From Rhodococcus spelaei (lineage in GTDB: Bacteria; Actinomycetota; Actinomycetes; Mycobacteriales; Mycobacteriaceae), in assembly GCF_006704125.1 (NCBI RefSeq), contig NZ_VIGH01000007.1, positions 124,001 to 188,000 of the forward strand: DNA of 64,000 nucleotides, written 5' to 3'. How positions within the stretch are numbered: position 1 is the stretch's first letter; the number at the start of each line of letters is the position of its first letter. A program made the translations under genes and the position numbers. Below the pieces are notes generated by a model, which worked only from the letters and a program-made list of their open reading frames with translations, made no database searches and was not told the origin of the DNA. Below, in pieces: positions 46,884 through 56,285 of this stretch.

Positions 46884-48347
46884 TCAGCCGAGCAGCGCGT
46901 CCACGAAGGCTTCCGGTTCGAACGGGGCAAGGTCGTCGGCGCCCTCACCGAGCCCGACCAGCTTCACCGGGACACCGAGTTCGTGCTGCACCTGGAACAC
47001 GATGCCGCCCTTCGCGGTGCCGTCCAGCTTGGTCAGCACGACGCCGGTGATGTCGACGACCTCGGCGAACACCCGCGCCTGGACGAGCCCGTTCTGCCCG
47101 ATCGTCGCGTCGAGCACCAGCAGCACCTCGTCCACGGGCGCCTGCTTCTCCACCACCCGCTTGACCTTGCCGAGCTCGTCCATCAGTCCGGTCTTGGTGT
47201 GCAGCCGGCCCGCGGTGTCCACGATGACGACGTCGACACCGGTCTCGATGCCCTTGCTGACCGAGTCGAACGCGATCGCGGCGGGGTCGGCGCCCTCCTT
47301 GCCGCGGACCACCTCCGCCCCGACGCGTTCCGCCCAGGTCTGCAGCTGATCCGCGGCGGCCGCGCGGAACGTGTCGGCGGCACCCAGAAGCACCCGACGC
47401 CCGTCCGCTACGAGCACTCGGGCAAGCTTGCCGGTGCTGGTGGTCTTGCCGGTGCCGTTGACACCGACCACCAGCAGCACACCCGGGGTCGCGTCGTGCG
47501 GCAGCGCCTTGATCGAGCGGTCCATCTCGGGGTGCAGGGCGTCGATCAGCACCGACCGCAGCAGCGCGCGCGCCTGCGGTTCGGTCTTGACGCTTCCGCC
47601 CGCGATCTCGGCGCGCAGCTTCGTGACGATCTGTTCGGTCACCGCGCTGCCGAGGTCCGCGATCAGCAGCGTGTCCTCGATCTCCTCCCAGGAGTCCTCG
47701 TCGAGGTCGCCGCCGCCGAGCAGTCCGAGCAGCGACTTGCCGACCGCAGACTGCGAGCGTGCGAGCCTGCCGCGCAGGCGGTCCAGGCGGCCTGCGGTCG
47801 GCGCGATCTCCTCGATCACCGCCGCGGCCGGAGCCGCCGGCTCGGGGGTGACCACCGCCGGTTCCGTCACGGGTTCGGGGGCGAGCACCTCCGGTTCCGG
47901 CGCGGCCGGAGCCGCTTCGACCCCCGGCTCTGCAACCTCCGGCTCGGCAACCTCCGGCTCGACGACCGTCGTCTCGGCGACCTCGGGCTCGGCCACCGTA
48001 GGTTCGACGACCCCCGGTTCTATGGCCTCAGCTTCTACGGCCTCGGCCTCGGCTTCGGCCTCGACGACCTTCGGTTCGACGATCGGCGGGACGACGACCT
48101 TCGGCGCCACCGGTTCCGGCTTCGGTTTGGGCGGCGCGGTCGCAGTCGCGCCCTGACTGAAGCTGAACCCGCTCTCGGCCTTGTACCCGCCTGAGCGGTC
48201 CTTGGCCTCGCCGAGCGCCTCGGTCGTGGTCTTGTCGCTCGGCGCGAGGCTGACCTGCCGTCGGCGGTACAGCACCGCCCCCACGACGAGGGCGACGAGA
48301 AGGACGGCCACGACGGCCGCGATTGCGATCCAAGCTCCGGTAGTCAC
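46884..48347 (-). CDS. ftsY: SRP receptor FtsY
   Basis: 487 aa. N-terminal membrane helix (AWIAIAAVVAVLLVALVVGAVLY), an acidic Val/Glu/Pro-rich region (about 70-180) of VAEPEVAE-like repeats, then the NG domain: GVNGTGKTTSTGKLA, DTFRAAAADQL, VDTAGRLHTK and TKLDGTAKGG. Receives ribosome-SRP complexes at the membrane with Ffh. The acidic repeat region is longer than in E. coli-type proteins and probably binds lipids or translocon. GTG start. In M. tuberculosis it is next to smc; here about 8.7 kb separate them. Confidence 0.96.
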   Translation of the reverse strand: MTTGAWIAIAAVVAVLLVALVVGAVLYRRRQVSLAPSDKTTTEALGEAKDRSGGYKAESGFSFSQGATATAPPKPKPEPVAPKVVVPPIVEPKVVEAEAEAEAVEAEAIEPGVVEPTVAEPEVAETTVVEPEVAEPEVAEPGVEAAPAAPEPEVLAPEPVTEPAVVTPEPAAPAAAVIEEIAPTAGRLDRLRGRLARSQSAVGKSLLGLLGGGDLDEDSWEEIEDTLLIADLGSAVTEQIVTKLRAEIAGGSVKTEPQARALLRSVLIDALHPEMDRSIKALPHDATPGVLLVVGVNGTGKTTSTGKLARVLVADGRRVLLGAADTFRAAAADQLQTWAERVGAEVVRGKEGADPAAIAFDSVSKGIETGVDVVIVDTAGRLHTKTGLMDELGKVKRVVEKQAPVDEVLLVLDATIGQNGLVQARVFAEVVDITGVVLTKLDGTAKGGIVFQVQHELGVPVKLVGLGEGADDLAPFEPEAFVDALLG

Positions 48348-48405
48348 CGCCCCATACTCTCAGGCCCGCGTGACGAGGGTGAACGAGGCGCGTCGGCGGG
48401 ACCGG

Positions 48406-49044
48406 TCAGTGCTGGGCCGGGGCCGACAGGGCCGGGAACCAGATGTCGGTCAGCACCTCGGCGGCACGCTCGGCCGACACGTCGATCGTGCCCTGCATCG
48501 CCCACCGGGTGAAGAACCGCTCGATCTGAGTCGACAGGAGTTCGATCCGAAGTCGTGCCTCGTCGCGGCCCGATTCGGGCCACCGCGCCAGGTAGGTCGT
48601 CATCACGTTCGGCAGCGAGAGCATGCCCTCCCGGGCGATCGCCGCGAATTCGGGTTCGAGCACGGTCGCTTCGTCCCACGCCCGGAGCAGTGCCCGGTAC
48701 TGCTGGAACCATTCGATCGCCCGCATGATCCAGCCGGTGAACTCCGTCCGCGAGCCGGTGTCGAGGACGCGATCGAGGTCCTGATAGATCGCGAGGGTGC
48801 TCGGCACGGTGCCTTCTGCGCTGAGCGTGCGCAGGATGTCCACCTTGCCGGGGAAGTGCAGATAGAAGGTGGCCCGACTGCACCCGACCTCGGCCGCGAT
48901 GTCGTCGACCGTGACGGCGGCGTATCCCCGCGCGGCGAACAGCGCACCTGCTGACTCGACGAGTCGGGCCCGGGTGGCCCGCTTCTGTTCGTCTCGCAGG
49001 GTCCCCCGCCTGTTGCCTGCCGGCTTGCGCACCGCCTCCACCAT
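48406..49044 (-). CDS. TetR-family transcriptional regulator
   Basis: A 212-residue regulator. The helix-turn-helix is ARLVESAGALFAARGYAAVTVDDIAAEVGCSRATFYLHFPGKVDILRTL (about 25-70); the C-terminal domain is helical with no recognisable ligand motif. It is divergent from the monooxygenase operon, and two overlapping inverted repeats lie in the 137-bp gap, so it is the likely local repressor, induced by a pathway substrate (inference). ATG at 49044. Confidence 0.88.
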   Translation of the reverse strand: MVEAVRKPAGNRRGTLRDEQKRATRARLVESAGALFAARGYAAVTVDDIAAEVGCSRATFYLHFPGKVDILRTLSAEGTVPSTLAIYQDLDRVLDTGSRTEFTGWIMRAIEWFQQYRALLRAWDEATVLEPEFAAIAREGMLSLPNVMTTYLARWPESGRDEARLRIELLSTQIERFFTRWAMQGTIDVSAERAAEVLTDIWFPALSAPAQH

Positions 49045-49088
49045 GCAGACCAGGATACCCGGCGACCACTCACTGATCTAACAGGCAC

Positions 49089-49111
49089 TCACAATCGGTG
49101 TGAAGATTCAC
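49089..49111. promoter_or_regulatory. Overlapping inverted repeats, candidate TetR operator
   Basis: TCACA-ATCGG-TGTGA (49089-49103) overlaps GTGAA-GA-TTCAC (49100-49111). They lie directly before a -35 hexamer of the plus-strand operon and 45 nt from the TetR start codon, a usual place for a repressor controlling both genes. Confidence 0.5.
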
Positions 49112-49141
49112 TTGACATACCGTTAGCGAACACTGTTTTAT
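49112..49141 (+). promoter_or_regulatory. Sigma-70-type promoter of the monooxygenase operon
   Basis: TTGACA (49112-49117), 18-nt spacer, TTTTAT (49136-49141) preceded by TG. Transcription would start near 49148, about 35 nt before the monooxygenase ATG. AACA-C-TGTT (49129-49137) overlaps the -10 and may be another protein site. Confidence 0.6.
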
Positions 49142-49181
49142 GGCGCAGGTCACATGGAACTACTTTCCGAGAGAGAACGTC

Positions 49182-50549
49182 ATGACATCCACGAACCTGC
49201 CACGGGTCTGCGTCATTGGCGCCGGACCGTCCGGAATCACGACAGCGAAACGGCTGAAGGACCACGGCATCCCGTTCGACTGTTTCGAGGCCTCCGACGA
49301 GGTCGGCGGCAACTGGTACTACAAGAACCCGAACGGGATGTCGGCGTGCTACCAGAGCCTGCACATCGACACCTCCAAATGGCGCCTCGCCTTCGAGGAC
49401 TTCCCGGTCCCCGCCGAGTGGCCCGACTTTCCGCACCACTCGCTGCTGTTCCAGTACTTCAAGGACTACGTCGACCACTTCGGACTGCGGGAGTCGATCA
49501 CCTTCAACACCTCCGTCGAGCATGCCGAGCGGGCCGCGGACGGGCTGTGGACCGTCGCGCTGTCCACCGGCGAGACCCGCACGTACGACGCGCTGATCGT
49601 GTGCAACGGCCACCACTGGGACCCGCGGACACCTGACTACCCCGGCGAGTTCGACGGCACCCTGATCCACAGCCACGAGTACAACGACCCGTTCGACCCT
49701 GTCGACATGCGCGGCAAGAACGTCGTGGTGGTCGGGATGGGCAACTCCGGCCTCGACATCGCCTCCGAGCTCTCGCAGCGCTTCCTGGCCAAGACGCTCA
49801 CCGTCTCCGCCCGCCGCGGCGTCTGGGTGCTGCCGAAGTACCTCAAGGGCGTGGCCGGGGACAAGATGTCGATGCCGGCGTGGATACCCCGCCCGCTGTC
49901 CATGGCGCTGCAACGGCGCTTCCTGGACAAGAACATCGGCACCATGGAGGGCTACGGCCTGCCCAAGCCCGATCACCTGCCCTTCCAGGCGCACCCGTCG
50001 GCGAGTGGCGAGTTCCTCGGCAAGGCGGGCTCGGGCGACATCGCGTTCAAGCCGGCGATCACCGCACTGGAGGGCAAGCAGGTGCGCTTCGCCGACGGCA
50101 GCACCCTTGACGTCGACGTGATCGTCTGCGCCACCGGTTACCACATCAGTTTCCCCTTCTTCACCGATCCGAACCTGTTGCCCGACAGCGAGAACCGCTT
50201 CCCGCTGTTCAAGCGGATGATGAAGCCCGACATCGACAACCTGTTCTTCATGGGCCTCGCGCAGCCGATGCCGACCCTCGTCAACTTCGCCGAGCAGCAG
50301 AGCAAGCTCGTCGCCGCCTACCTCGCGGGCAAGTACCTGCCCCCGGCGCCCAGCGAGATGGGCGCCGTCCTCGCCGCCGACGAGGAGTACTACCTCAAGC
50401 CGTACTACAAGTCGCCGCGGCACACCATCCAGTGCGAGTTCGATCCGTACGTGCGGAACCTGAAGAAGGAAATCGTCAGCGGCGGAAAGCGCGCCCAGGC
50501 CGCCGGCAACGCGCTGCCCGTGCCGGCCCGTGCCATGCAGAACGCGTAA
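49182..50549 (+). CDS. Flavin-containing monooxygenase (FMO-type)
   Basis: 455 aa class B flavoprotein monooxygenase. FAD site VCVIGAGPSGITTAKRL, GGNW after it, the FMO fingerprint FDGTLIHSHEY (FxGxxxHxxxY), NADPH site VVVVGMGNSGLDIASEL and ATGYHISFPFF. The Tyr at the end of the fingerprint fits FMOs; Baeyer-Villiger enzymes usually have Trp. Likely N-, S- or carbonyl oxygenation; substrate unknown. The ATG at 49182 is preceded by GAGAGA; an ATG at 49140 in frame lies inside the -10 element and is rejected. First gene of the six-gene operon. Confidence 0.9.
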   Translation: MTSTNLPRVCVIGAGPSGITTAKRLKDHGIPFDCFEASDEVGGNWYYKNPNGMSACYQSLHIDTSKWRLAFEDFPVPAEWPDFPHHSLLFQYFKDYVDHFGLRESITFNTSVEHAERAADGLWTVALSTGETRTYDALIVCNGHHWDPRTPDYPGEFDGTLIHSHEYNDPFDPVDMRGKNVVVVGMGNSGLDIASELSQRFLAKTLTVSARRGVWVLPKYLKGVAGDKMSMPAWIPRPLSMALQRRFLDKNIGTMEGYGLPKPDHLPFQAHPSASGEFLGKAGSGDIAFKPAITALEGKQVRFADGSTLDVDVIVCATGYHISFPFFTDPNLLPDSENRFPLFKRMMKPDIDNLFFMGLAQPMPTLVNFAEQQSKLVAAYLAGKYLPPAPSEMGAVLAADEEYYLKPYYKSPRHTIQCEFDPYVRNLKKEIVSGGKRAQAAGNALPVPARAMQNA

Positions 50550-50563
50550 GGGAGAGATTCGAC

Positions 50564-51703
50564 ATGACACTGACACAGGGATTCTGCGACACGGCCTTCG
50601 AGCCGGTGCGCGAGGCACTCGAACAACAGCTCGCCACGGGCGAGGAACTCGGCGCATCGATCTGCGTCACGGTGGACGGCGAGCCGGTGGTGGACATCTG
50701 GGGCGGCCACACCGACACCACCCGCGACACCGCCTGGGAGCGCGACACTCTCGTCAACGTCTTCTCCATCACCAAGACCATGACTGCCCTGAGCGCGCTG
50801 CTGCTCGTCGACCGCGGCCTCCTGGACCTGGACGAGAAGGTCGCGCACTACTGGCCGGAGTTCGCCGCGAACGGCAAGGCGGACGTCGAGATCCGGCACC
50901 TGCTCGCGCACACGTCGGGCGTCTCCGGGTGGGAGCCGCCGATGCAGCTCGAGGACGTCTACGACCACGAGTCCGCCGCGGCCCGGCTGGCCGGTCAGCC
51001 GCTGTGGTGGGAGCCGGGCACCGCGTCCGGGTACCACGCACTCAACTACGGCCACCTGATCGGCGAGGTGATCCGCCGGATCGACGGCCGCACCCTCGGA
51101 CGGTTCTTCGACGAGGAGCTGGCGCGGCCGCTCGGCGCCGACTTCCACATCGGTACCGGCCCCGAGCATTTCGGCCGGATCGCCCCGATCGTGCCGCCGC
51201 CGGCACTGGAGTTCGACATGGCGACCCTCGACCAGGACAGCATCCTGGTCAAGACGCTCACCTGCCCGCTGCTGGACTACGAGCGCACCGCGGACCCGGC
51301 GTGGCGCAGCGCCGAGATCGGCGCCGTCAACGGCCACGGCAACGCCCGGTCGATCGCACGTCTGCAGTCGATCGTCTCCGGAGGTGGCCTGCTCGACGGC
51401 CGAACATGGCTGTCCCCCGGCACCGTCGACGCCATCTTCCGGGAGCAGTCCGACGGCTTCGACCTGGCGCTGATGACGCCGCTGCGGTTCGGCATCGGGT
51501 ACGGGCTGCCGCAGGCGCAGACGGCCCCCACCGTTCCCGACGGCCGGGTGTGCTGGTGGGCGGGGGTCGGCGGCTCGTTCGTCGTCAACGACCTCGACCG
51601 CGGCGTCACCTTCGCGTACGCGATGAACAAGATGGCGCCCGGGCTGATCGGCTCTGACCGAGCCGACGCCTACCTCACCGCGGCGTTCGAGGCGGTGGCG
51701 TGA
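50564..51703 (+). CDS. Serine hydrolase of the beta-lactamase/esterase (EstB-LipE) family
   Basis: 379 aa. The nucleophile motif SITKT (S-x-x-K) lies in VFSITKTMTALSALLLVDRG, the Tyr motif in GYHALNYGHLIGEVI, and the third box is WWAGVGGSFVV, giving a class C beta-lactamase-fold esterase. LLAHTSGVSGW is also typical. No signal peptide, so intracellular ester or amide hydrolysis is expected, not antibiotic resistance. GGGAGAG lies 9 nt before the ATG, 14 nt after the monooxygenase stop. Confidence 0.9.
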   Translation: MTLTQGFCDTAFEPVREALEQQLATGEELGASICVTVDGEPVVDIWGGHTDTTRDTAWERDTLVNVFSITKTMTALSALLLVDRGLLDLDEKVAHYWPEFAANGKADVEIRHLLAHTSGVSGWEPPMQLEDVYDHESAAARLAGQPLWWEPGTASGYHALNYGHLIGEVIRRIDGRTLGRFFDEELARPLGADFHIGTGPEHFGRIAPIVPPPALEFDMATLDQDSILVKTLTCPLLDYERTADPAWRSAEIGAVNGHGNARSIARLQSIVSGGGLLDGRTWLSPGTVDAIFREQSDGFDLALMTPLRFGIGYGLPQAQTAPTVPDGRVCWWAGVGGSFVVNDLDRGVTFAYAMNKMAPGLIGSDRADAYLTAAFEAVA

Positions 51704-52743
51704 TGCGGGCACTGCAACTGACCGACCCCGGCGTGCTGGAGATCCGGGAGGTCCCGGTGCCGGAGATCGGCCCGTCGGACCTCCTGATCCGGGTCGGCGC
51801 GGCCGGGATCTGCCACTCCGATCTGCACCTGCTGCATTTCCCGGTCAAGATGCGGGAGGAACCGCTCACCATCGGGCACGAGATCGCCGGCACCGTCGAG
51901 TCCGTCGGTAGCGGGGTCGACGGGCGGCAGGTCGGGGAACGCGGGATCGTCTACCTGTGCTGGTCGTGCGGCGTCTGCCGGGAGTGCGTCAGCGGCAACG
52001 AGAACGTCTGCCTCGCCGCGGGCCGGACCGCCATGCCGCCGTGCCCCGGTCTCGGCCCGGACGGCGGCATGGCCGAGTACGTCAAGGTCCCGGCCCGGTC
52101 GTTCGTCCCCATCGGTGACCTGGACTTCCTTCAGGCGGCTCCGATGGCTGATGCCGCGCTGACCAGCTACCACGCCATTCGAGGCGCCAAGGAGCACCTG
52201 CGTCCCGGTTCCACCGCAGTGGTGATCGGCGTCGGCGGGCTCGGGCACGTCGCCGTGCAGATCCTGCGTGCGCTCAGCGCAACCCGGATCGTCGCGGTGG
52301 ACCTCGGCCGGGACCAACTGGACCTGGCGAAGCGCTGCGGCGCCGACATCACCCTCGAATCCGGTCCGGACACCGCGCGCCAGATCCTCGAACTGACCGG
52401 CGGCCGCGGCGCGGACGCGGTGTTCGACTTCGTGGGTATCGATCCCACCGCCCGCATGTCGGTCGAGTCGGTGGCACCGAACGGTGCCTACCGGATGGTC
52501 GGTCTCGGCGGCGGAGTGCCGGGGGTGACTGCCGACCCGGCAGGCGGCCCGGGCTGGCCGTGGGGAGCGTCCGTCCGGAAGTCCTACGGCGGCACCAGAA
52601 GTGACCTCGTCGACTCGATCGCGCTGGCGCAGGCCGGAAAGCTGGTCGTGGAGGTGGACCGGTTCGACCTCGCCGACGCCCGCGAGGCGTTCGACCGACT
52701 GGAGGCGGGCAAGATCCGCGGACGGGCGGTGCTGGTCCCGTGA
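51703..52743 (+). CDS. Zinc-dependent alcohol dehydrogenase
   Basis: 346 aa medium-chain dehydrogenase. Catalytic zinc ligands in GICHSDLH and GHEIAGTVE; structural zinc Cys set [18 protein letters not shown]; cofactor site [16 protein letters not shown] with Asp after strand 2 ([11 protein letters not shown]), indicating NAD(H). Oxidises an alcohol or reduces an aldehyde. The ATG overlaps the preceding stop by one base (TGATG); a GTG at 51700 is an alternative. Confidence 0.92.
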   Translation: MRALQLTDPGVLEIREVPVPEIGPSDLLIRVGAAGICHSDLHLLHFPVKMREEPLTIGHEIAGTVESVGSGVDGRQVGERGIVYLCWSCGVCRECVSGNENVCLAAGRTAMPPCPGLGPDGGMAEYVKVPARSFVPIGDLDFLQAAPMADAALTSYHAIRGAKEHLRPGSTAVVIGVGGLGHVAVQILRALSATRIVAVDLGRDQLDLAKRCGADITLESGPDTARQILELTGGRGADAVFDFVGIDPTARMSVESVAPNGAYRMVGLGGGVPGVTADPAGGPGWPWGASVRKSYGGTRSDLVDSIALAQAGKLVVEVDRFDLADAREAFDRLEAGKIRGRAVLVP

Positions 52744-52774
52744 CCGGGTACAAGACGATCCGAAAGGAAATGCA

Positions 52775-54436
52775 GTGACGAAAGCTGTTGACCCCCAGGC
52801 GTACATCGCCTCGGTGATGGCCGGACTGACGGGACCGGGCGGGCGCTTCGAACTGGGTGTCGAGGACGTGCTCGGGACCGAGATCCCGGTGATGCTGGGC
52901 CGCGACCAGGCGCTCGGCGACGTCCTGGCTGCCTCGCTCGCATTCGGCGACCGCGACTACCTGGTCACCGAGGACCGCCGGATGAGCTACGCCGAACACG
53001 GGGCCGCCGCGGCCGCACTCGCCACGGCGTTGCGTGAGCGGTACGGCGTCGGCAAGGGCGACCGCATCGGCATCCTGGCAGCCAACACCCCCGAGTGGCT
53101 CGTCGCCTTCTGGGCGGCACAGGCGCTCGGCGCGATCGCGGTCGGCTTCAACGCCTGGTGGGCGCCGCGCGAGGTCGAATACGGCATCGGGCACACCGAG
53201 CCCACGGTCGTGATCGTCGATGCCAAGCGCGCTGCACTGCTCGACGAGCTCGGCATCGACGTACCGGCGCTCACCATGGAGGCGGACGTCCCCCGTCTGG
53301 TCGCGGAGTTCGCCGGCTCCGACCTGCCACGCAACGAGGTGGACGAGGACGATCCGGCGGTGATCCTCTACACGAGCGGGACCAGCGGCCGACCCAAGGG
53401 CGCCGTGCACTCGCACCGGAACCTGCTCGCGGTCATCGACTATCACCGGTTCAGCGACGCGCTCGCCGCCGCGTTCACCGGCGGCGACCCGAACTCGGAT
53501 GCGCCGAGCGACCTGCGGTACCTGCTCACCTCGCCGCTGTTCCACATCGCCAGCCTGCACAATCTGGCCGTTCCCAGGCTGGCCACGGGTGGCGCGGTGG
53601 TGATCTACCAGGGCTCGTTCGACGTGGACCGGATGCTCCGGCTCGTCGAACGCGAACGCGTGACCAACTGGGGCGCCGTCCCCACGCTGGCGAACCGCCT
53701 GCTCGAGCACGAGGATCTGTCGCGATACGACCTCTCGTCCCTCACCGGGTTCGCTCTGGCCTCGGCGCCGTCGTCACCGGCCTTCCAGGAACGGCTCCGC
53801 GAGACGCTGCCGTTCGCGAAGAACGCACTGGTCGACAGCTACGGTCAGACCGAGTGCAGCACGGCGGTGTCCGTGGCGACGCCGCCGGAGCTCCAGGCGT
53901 TCCCCGGCACCCTCGGCCAACCCATCATCGGAGTCAGCGTGGAGGTCCGGGACCCGTTCGGGGAGAAGGTGTCCGACGGGGTGGAGGGCGAGATCTGTGT
54001 GCGAAGCCCCTACGTGATGCTCGGCTACTGGGAGAACCCCGAGGCCACCGCCTCCACGATCAGCGCGGACCGCTGGCTGCGGACCGGCGACTACGGGATG
54101 CTCGAGGACGGCCGGATCCGGCTCACGGGGCGACGGTCCGACCTGATCCTGCGGGGCGGCGAGAACGTGTACCCCGTCGAGGTCGAGCAGTGCCTCGACG
54201 AACACCCTGCCGTTCTCGAGTGCGTGGTGATCGGCGTTGAGCACCCCGATCTCGGCCAGGAGGTGGGCGCGGTGGTCGTCGCGCGGTCGGAGGAGGCCGT
54301 CACGGAGGAGGAGCTGCGGGCCTTCGCGGGCGAACGCCTCGCCTACTTCAAGGTCCCGGCCCGGTGGCGGATCACCACCACTCCCCTGCCACGCAACGCG
54401 ACCGGCAAGACGATGCGCACCAAGGTGGTGCTCTGA
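52775..54436 (+). CDS. Acyl-CoA synthetase (AMP-forming, FadD-like)
   Basis: 553 aa of the ANL superfamily. P-loop [57 protein letters not shown] and the C-terminal catalytic Lys in [15 protein letters not shown]. Activates a carboxylate to its CoA thioester through an acyl-AMP; medium- or long-chain substrates are likely from similarity to FadD13-type enzymes. The GTG at 52775 has AAAGGA 7 nt upstream, 31 nt after the dehydrogenase stop. Confidence 0.92.
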   Translation: MTKAVDPQAYIASVMAGLTGPGGRFELGVEDVLGTEIPVMLGRDQALGDVLAASLAFGDRDYLVTEDRRMSYAEHGAAAAALATALRERYGVGKGDRIGILAANTPEWLVAFWAAQALGAIAVGFNAWWAPREVEYGIGHTEPTVVIVDAKRAALLDELGIDVPALTMEADVPRLVAEFAGSDLPRNEVDEDDPAVILYTSGTSGRPKGAVHSHRNLLAVIDYHRFSDALAAAFTGGDPNSDAPSDLRYLLTSPLFHIASLHNLAVPRLATGGAVVIYQGSFDVDRMLRLVERERVTNWGAVPTLANRLLEHEDLSRYDLSSLTGFALASAPSSPAFQERLRETLPFAKNALVDSYGQTECSTAVSVATPPELQAFPGTLGQPIIGVSVEVRDPFGEKVSDGVEGEICVRSPYVMLGYWENPEATASTISADRWLRTGDYGMLEDGRIRLTGRRSDLILRGGENVYPVEVEQCLDEHPAVLECVVIGVEHPDLGQEVGAVVVARSEEAVTEEELRAFAGERLAYFKVPARWRITTTPLPRNATGKTMRTKVVL

Positions 54437-54482
54437 TGGCCCCCCTGTCCGCAACCGACATTCGAGAATGGACCTGTCAGCG

Positions 54483-56231
54483 ATGAGCTACGACGTGATC
54501 ATCAAGAACGGCCGGTGGTTCGACGGCACCGGCGCGAGATCCGAGACCCGGAACCTCGGCATCCGTGACGGGCGGGTGGCCGCGGCGTCGACCCAGGCGC
54601 TCGACGAGTCGGACTGTCCGCAGGTGGTCGACGCCGCCGGGAAGTGGGTCATCCCGGGCATGGTCGACATCCACACCCACTACGACGTCGAGGTCATCCT
54701 GAGTCCGGGCCTGACGGAGTCGGTGCGACACGGCGTCACCACGATCTTCCTGGGGTCCTGCTCGCTGTCGGCGGTCCATGCCGGCCCCTCCGACGCGGGC
54801 GACCTGTTCGGCCGGGTCGAGGCCATCCCGCGCAAGCACGTGGTCGACACGCTCACCGAGTCGAAGAACTGGACTTCGGCGCGCGAGTACGTCGAGGCGA
54901 TCGAGGCGCTGCCGTTGGGCCCGAACGTCGCCTCCTTCATCGGCCATTCGGACATCCGCGCCGCGCAGATGGGCCTGGACCGGGCGACCCGCAAGGACGT
55001 CAAGCCCACCGCGGCCGAACTCGACGCGATGGCAGCCAAACTCGAGGAGGCGCTCGACGCGGGCTTCATCGGCATGTCCTCGCAGGAACTGCTGTTCGAC
55101 AAGCTCGACGGCGAGGTCTGCCGGTCCCGGACCCTGCCCTCGACGTACTCGACTCGGCAGGAACGTCGCCGCCTCAGTGCGATCCTGCGACGCCGGGGCC
55201 GGGCATTGCAGGCCGGCCCGGACGTGGGCCGCCCGCAGTCCATGGTCGCGTTGGCGCTGAGCAGCGTGGGGCTCTTCCGCCGCCCGTTGAAGGTGAGCCT
55301 GCTCTCGGCCGCCGACGTCAAGGCGATACCGGCTGTGGCGCACGTCTTCCCGGCCATGGCGCGGGCCGTCAACGGGATGCGCGGCGACTTCCGGTGGCAG
55401 CACCTGCCCGTGCCGTTCGAGGTGTACTCCGACGGCATCGACCTTCCTGTCTTCGAGGAGTTCGGCTCCGGAGCGGCGGCGCTGGACCTGTCCAACCAAC
55501 TCGAGCAACGGAGCGCCCTGTTGGCCGACGAGTCCTACCGCCGCCGATTCCGCAAGGACTACGACAAGAAGTACGGGCCGCGGGTCTGGCACCGCGACTT
55601 CTTCGACGCCGAGATCGTCGAGTGCCCGGACGAGTCCGTGATCGGCAAGACCTTCGGACAGGTCGGGGTCGACCGGGGCGGGGTGCATCCGGTGGACGCC
55701 TTCCTCGACCTGGTCGTCGAGCACGGCACCAAGGTCAGGTGGCGCACCACGATCTCGAACCACCGCCCCGAGGTGCTCAACAAGTTCGCGTCCGATCCCG
55801 GTATCCAGCTGGGCTTCTCCGATGCGGGTGCGCACCTGCGTAACATGGCCTTCTACAACTTCGGCCTGCGCCTGCTGCGGCGCGTCCGCGACGCCGAACG
55901 GGCTGGGACGCCGTTCATGTCGGTGGAGCAGGCCGTGCACCGGCTCACCGGCGAGCTCGCCGACTGGTACGACCTCGACGCCGGGCACCTGCGCGAGGGC
56001 GACCGGGCCGACGTCGTGGTGATCGACCCGGCGCATCTCGACGCCTCGCTCGACGCCTACGCCGAATGCCCGGTCCCCGAGTACGACGGCCTCTCCCGGA
56101 TGGTGAACCGGAACGACGACGCGGTGACCGCCGTGTTCGTCGGCGGCGAGTACGTGTTCGGCGACGGCGAGCCGGCACCGGCGCTCGGGACCCGGCGCAC
56201 CGGGAGCTTCCTCCGCTCCGGCGCCCGGTAG
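54483..56231 (+). CDS. N-acyl-D-amino-acid deacylase-like amidohydrolase
   Basis: 582 aa of the amidohydrolase-3/D-aminoacylase group. N-terminal SYDVIIKNGRWFDGTG and metal site VIPGMVDIHTHYDVEVILSPGL; the central region has FIGHSDIRAAQMG and WRTTISNHRPEV; the catalytic Asp is in LGFSDAGAHLRNM; the C-terminal barrel strand has LREGDRADVVVIDPAHLD. Expected to cut an amide bond. The start could also be the ATG at 54468 (adds MDLSA). Fifth gene of the operon. Confidence 0.87.
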   Translation: MSYDVIIKNGRWFDGTGARSETRNLGIRDGRVAAASTQALDESDCPQVVDAAGKWVIPGMVDIHTHYDVEVILSPGLTESVRHGVTTIFLGSCSLSAVHAGPSDAGDLFGRVEAIPRKHVVDTLTESKNWTSAREYVEAIEALPLGPNVASFIGHSDIRAAQMGLDRATRKDVKPTAAELDAMAAKLEEALDAGFIGMSSQELLFDKLDGEVCRSRTLPSTYSTRQERRRLSAILRRRGRALQAGPDVGRPQSMVALALSSVGLFRRPLKVSLLSAADVKAIPAVAHVFPAMARAVNGMRGDFRWQHLPVPFEVYSDGIDLPVFEEFGSGAAALDLSNQLEQRSALLADESYRRRFRKDYDKKYGPRVWHRDFFDAEIVECPDESVIGKTFGQVGVDRGGVHPVDAFLDLVVEHGTKVRWRTTISNHRPEVLNKFASDPGIQLGFSDAGAHLRNMAFYNFGLRLLRRVRDAERAGTPFMSVEQAVHRLTGELADWYDLDAGHLREGDRADVVVIDPAHLDASLDAYAECPVPEYDGLSRMVNRNDDAVTAVFVGGEYVFGDGEPAPALGTRRTGSFLRSGAR

Positions 56232-56285
56232 TCGAATCACCCTGTGCCACAACACCTACATGAATCAGCAAATGGAGTGACGTAC

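Noticed and set aside
50564-51703. Beta-lactamase resistance gene
   Set aside because: The SxxK fold is present, but there is no signal peptide and the motifs and operon context fit the EstB/LipE esterases.
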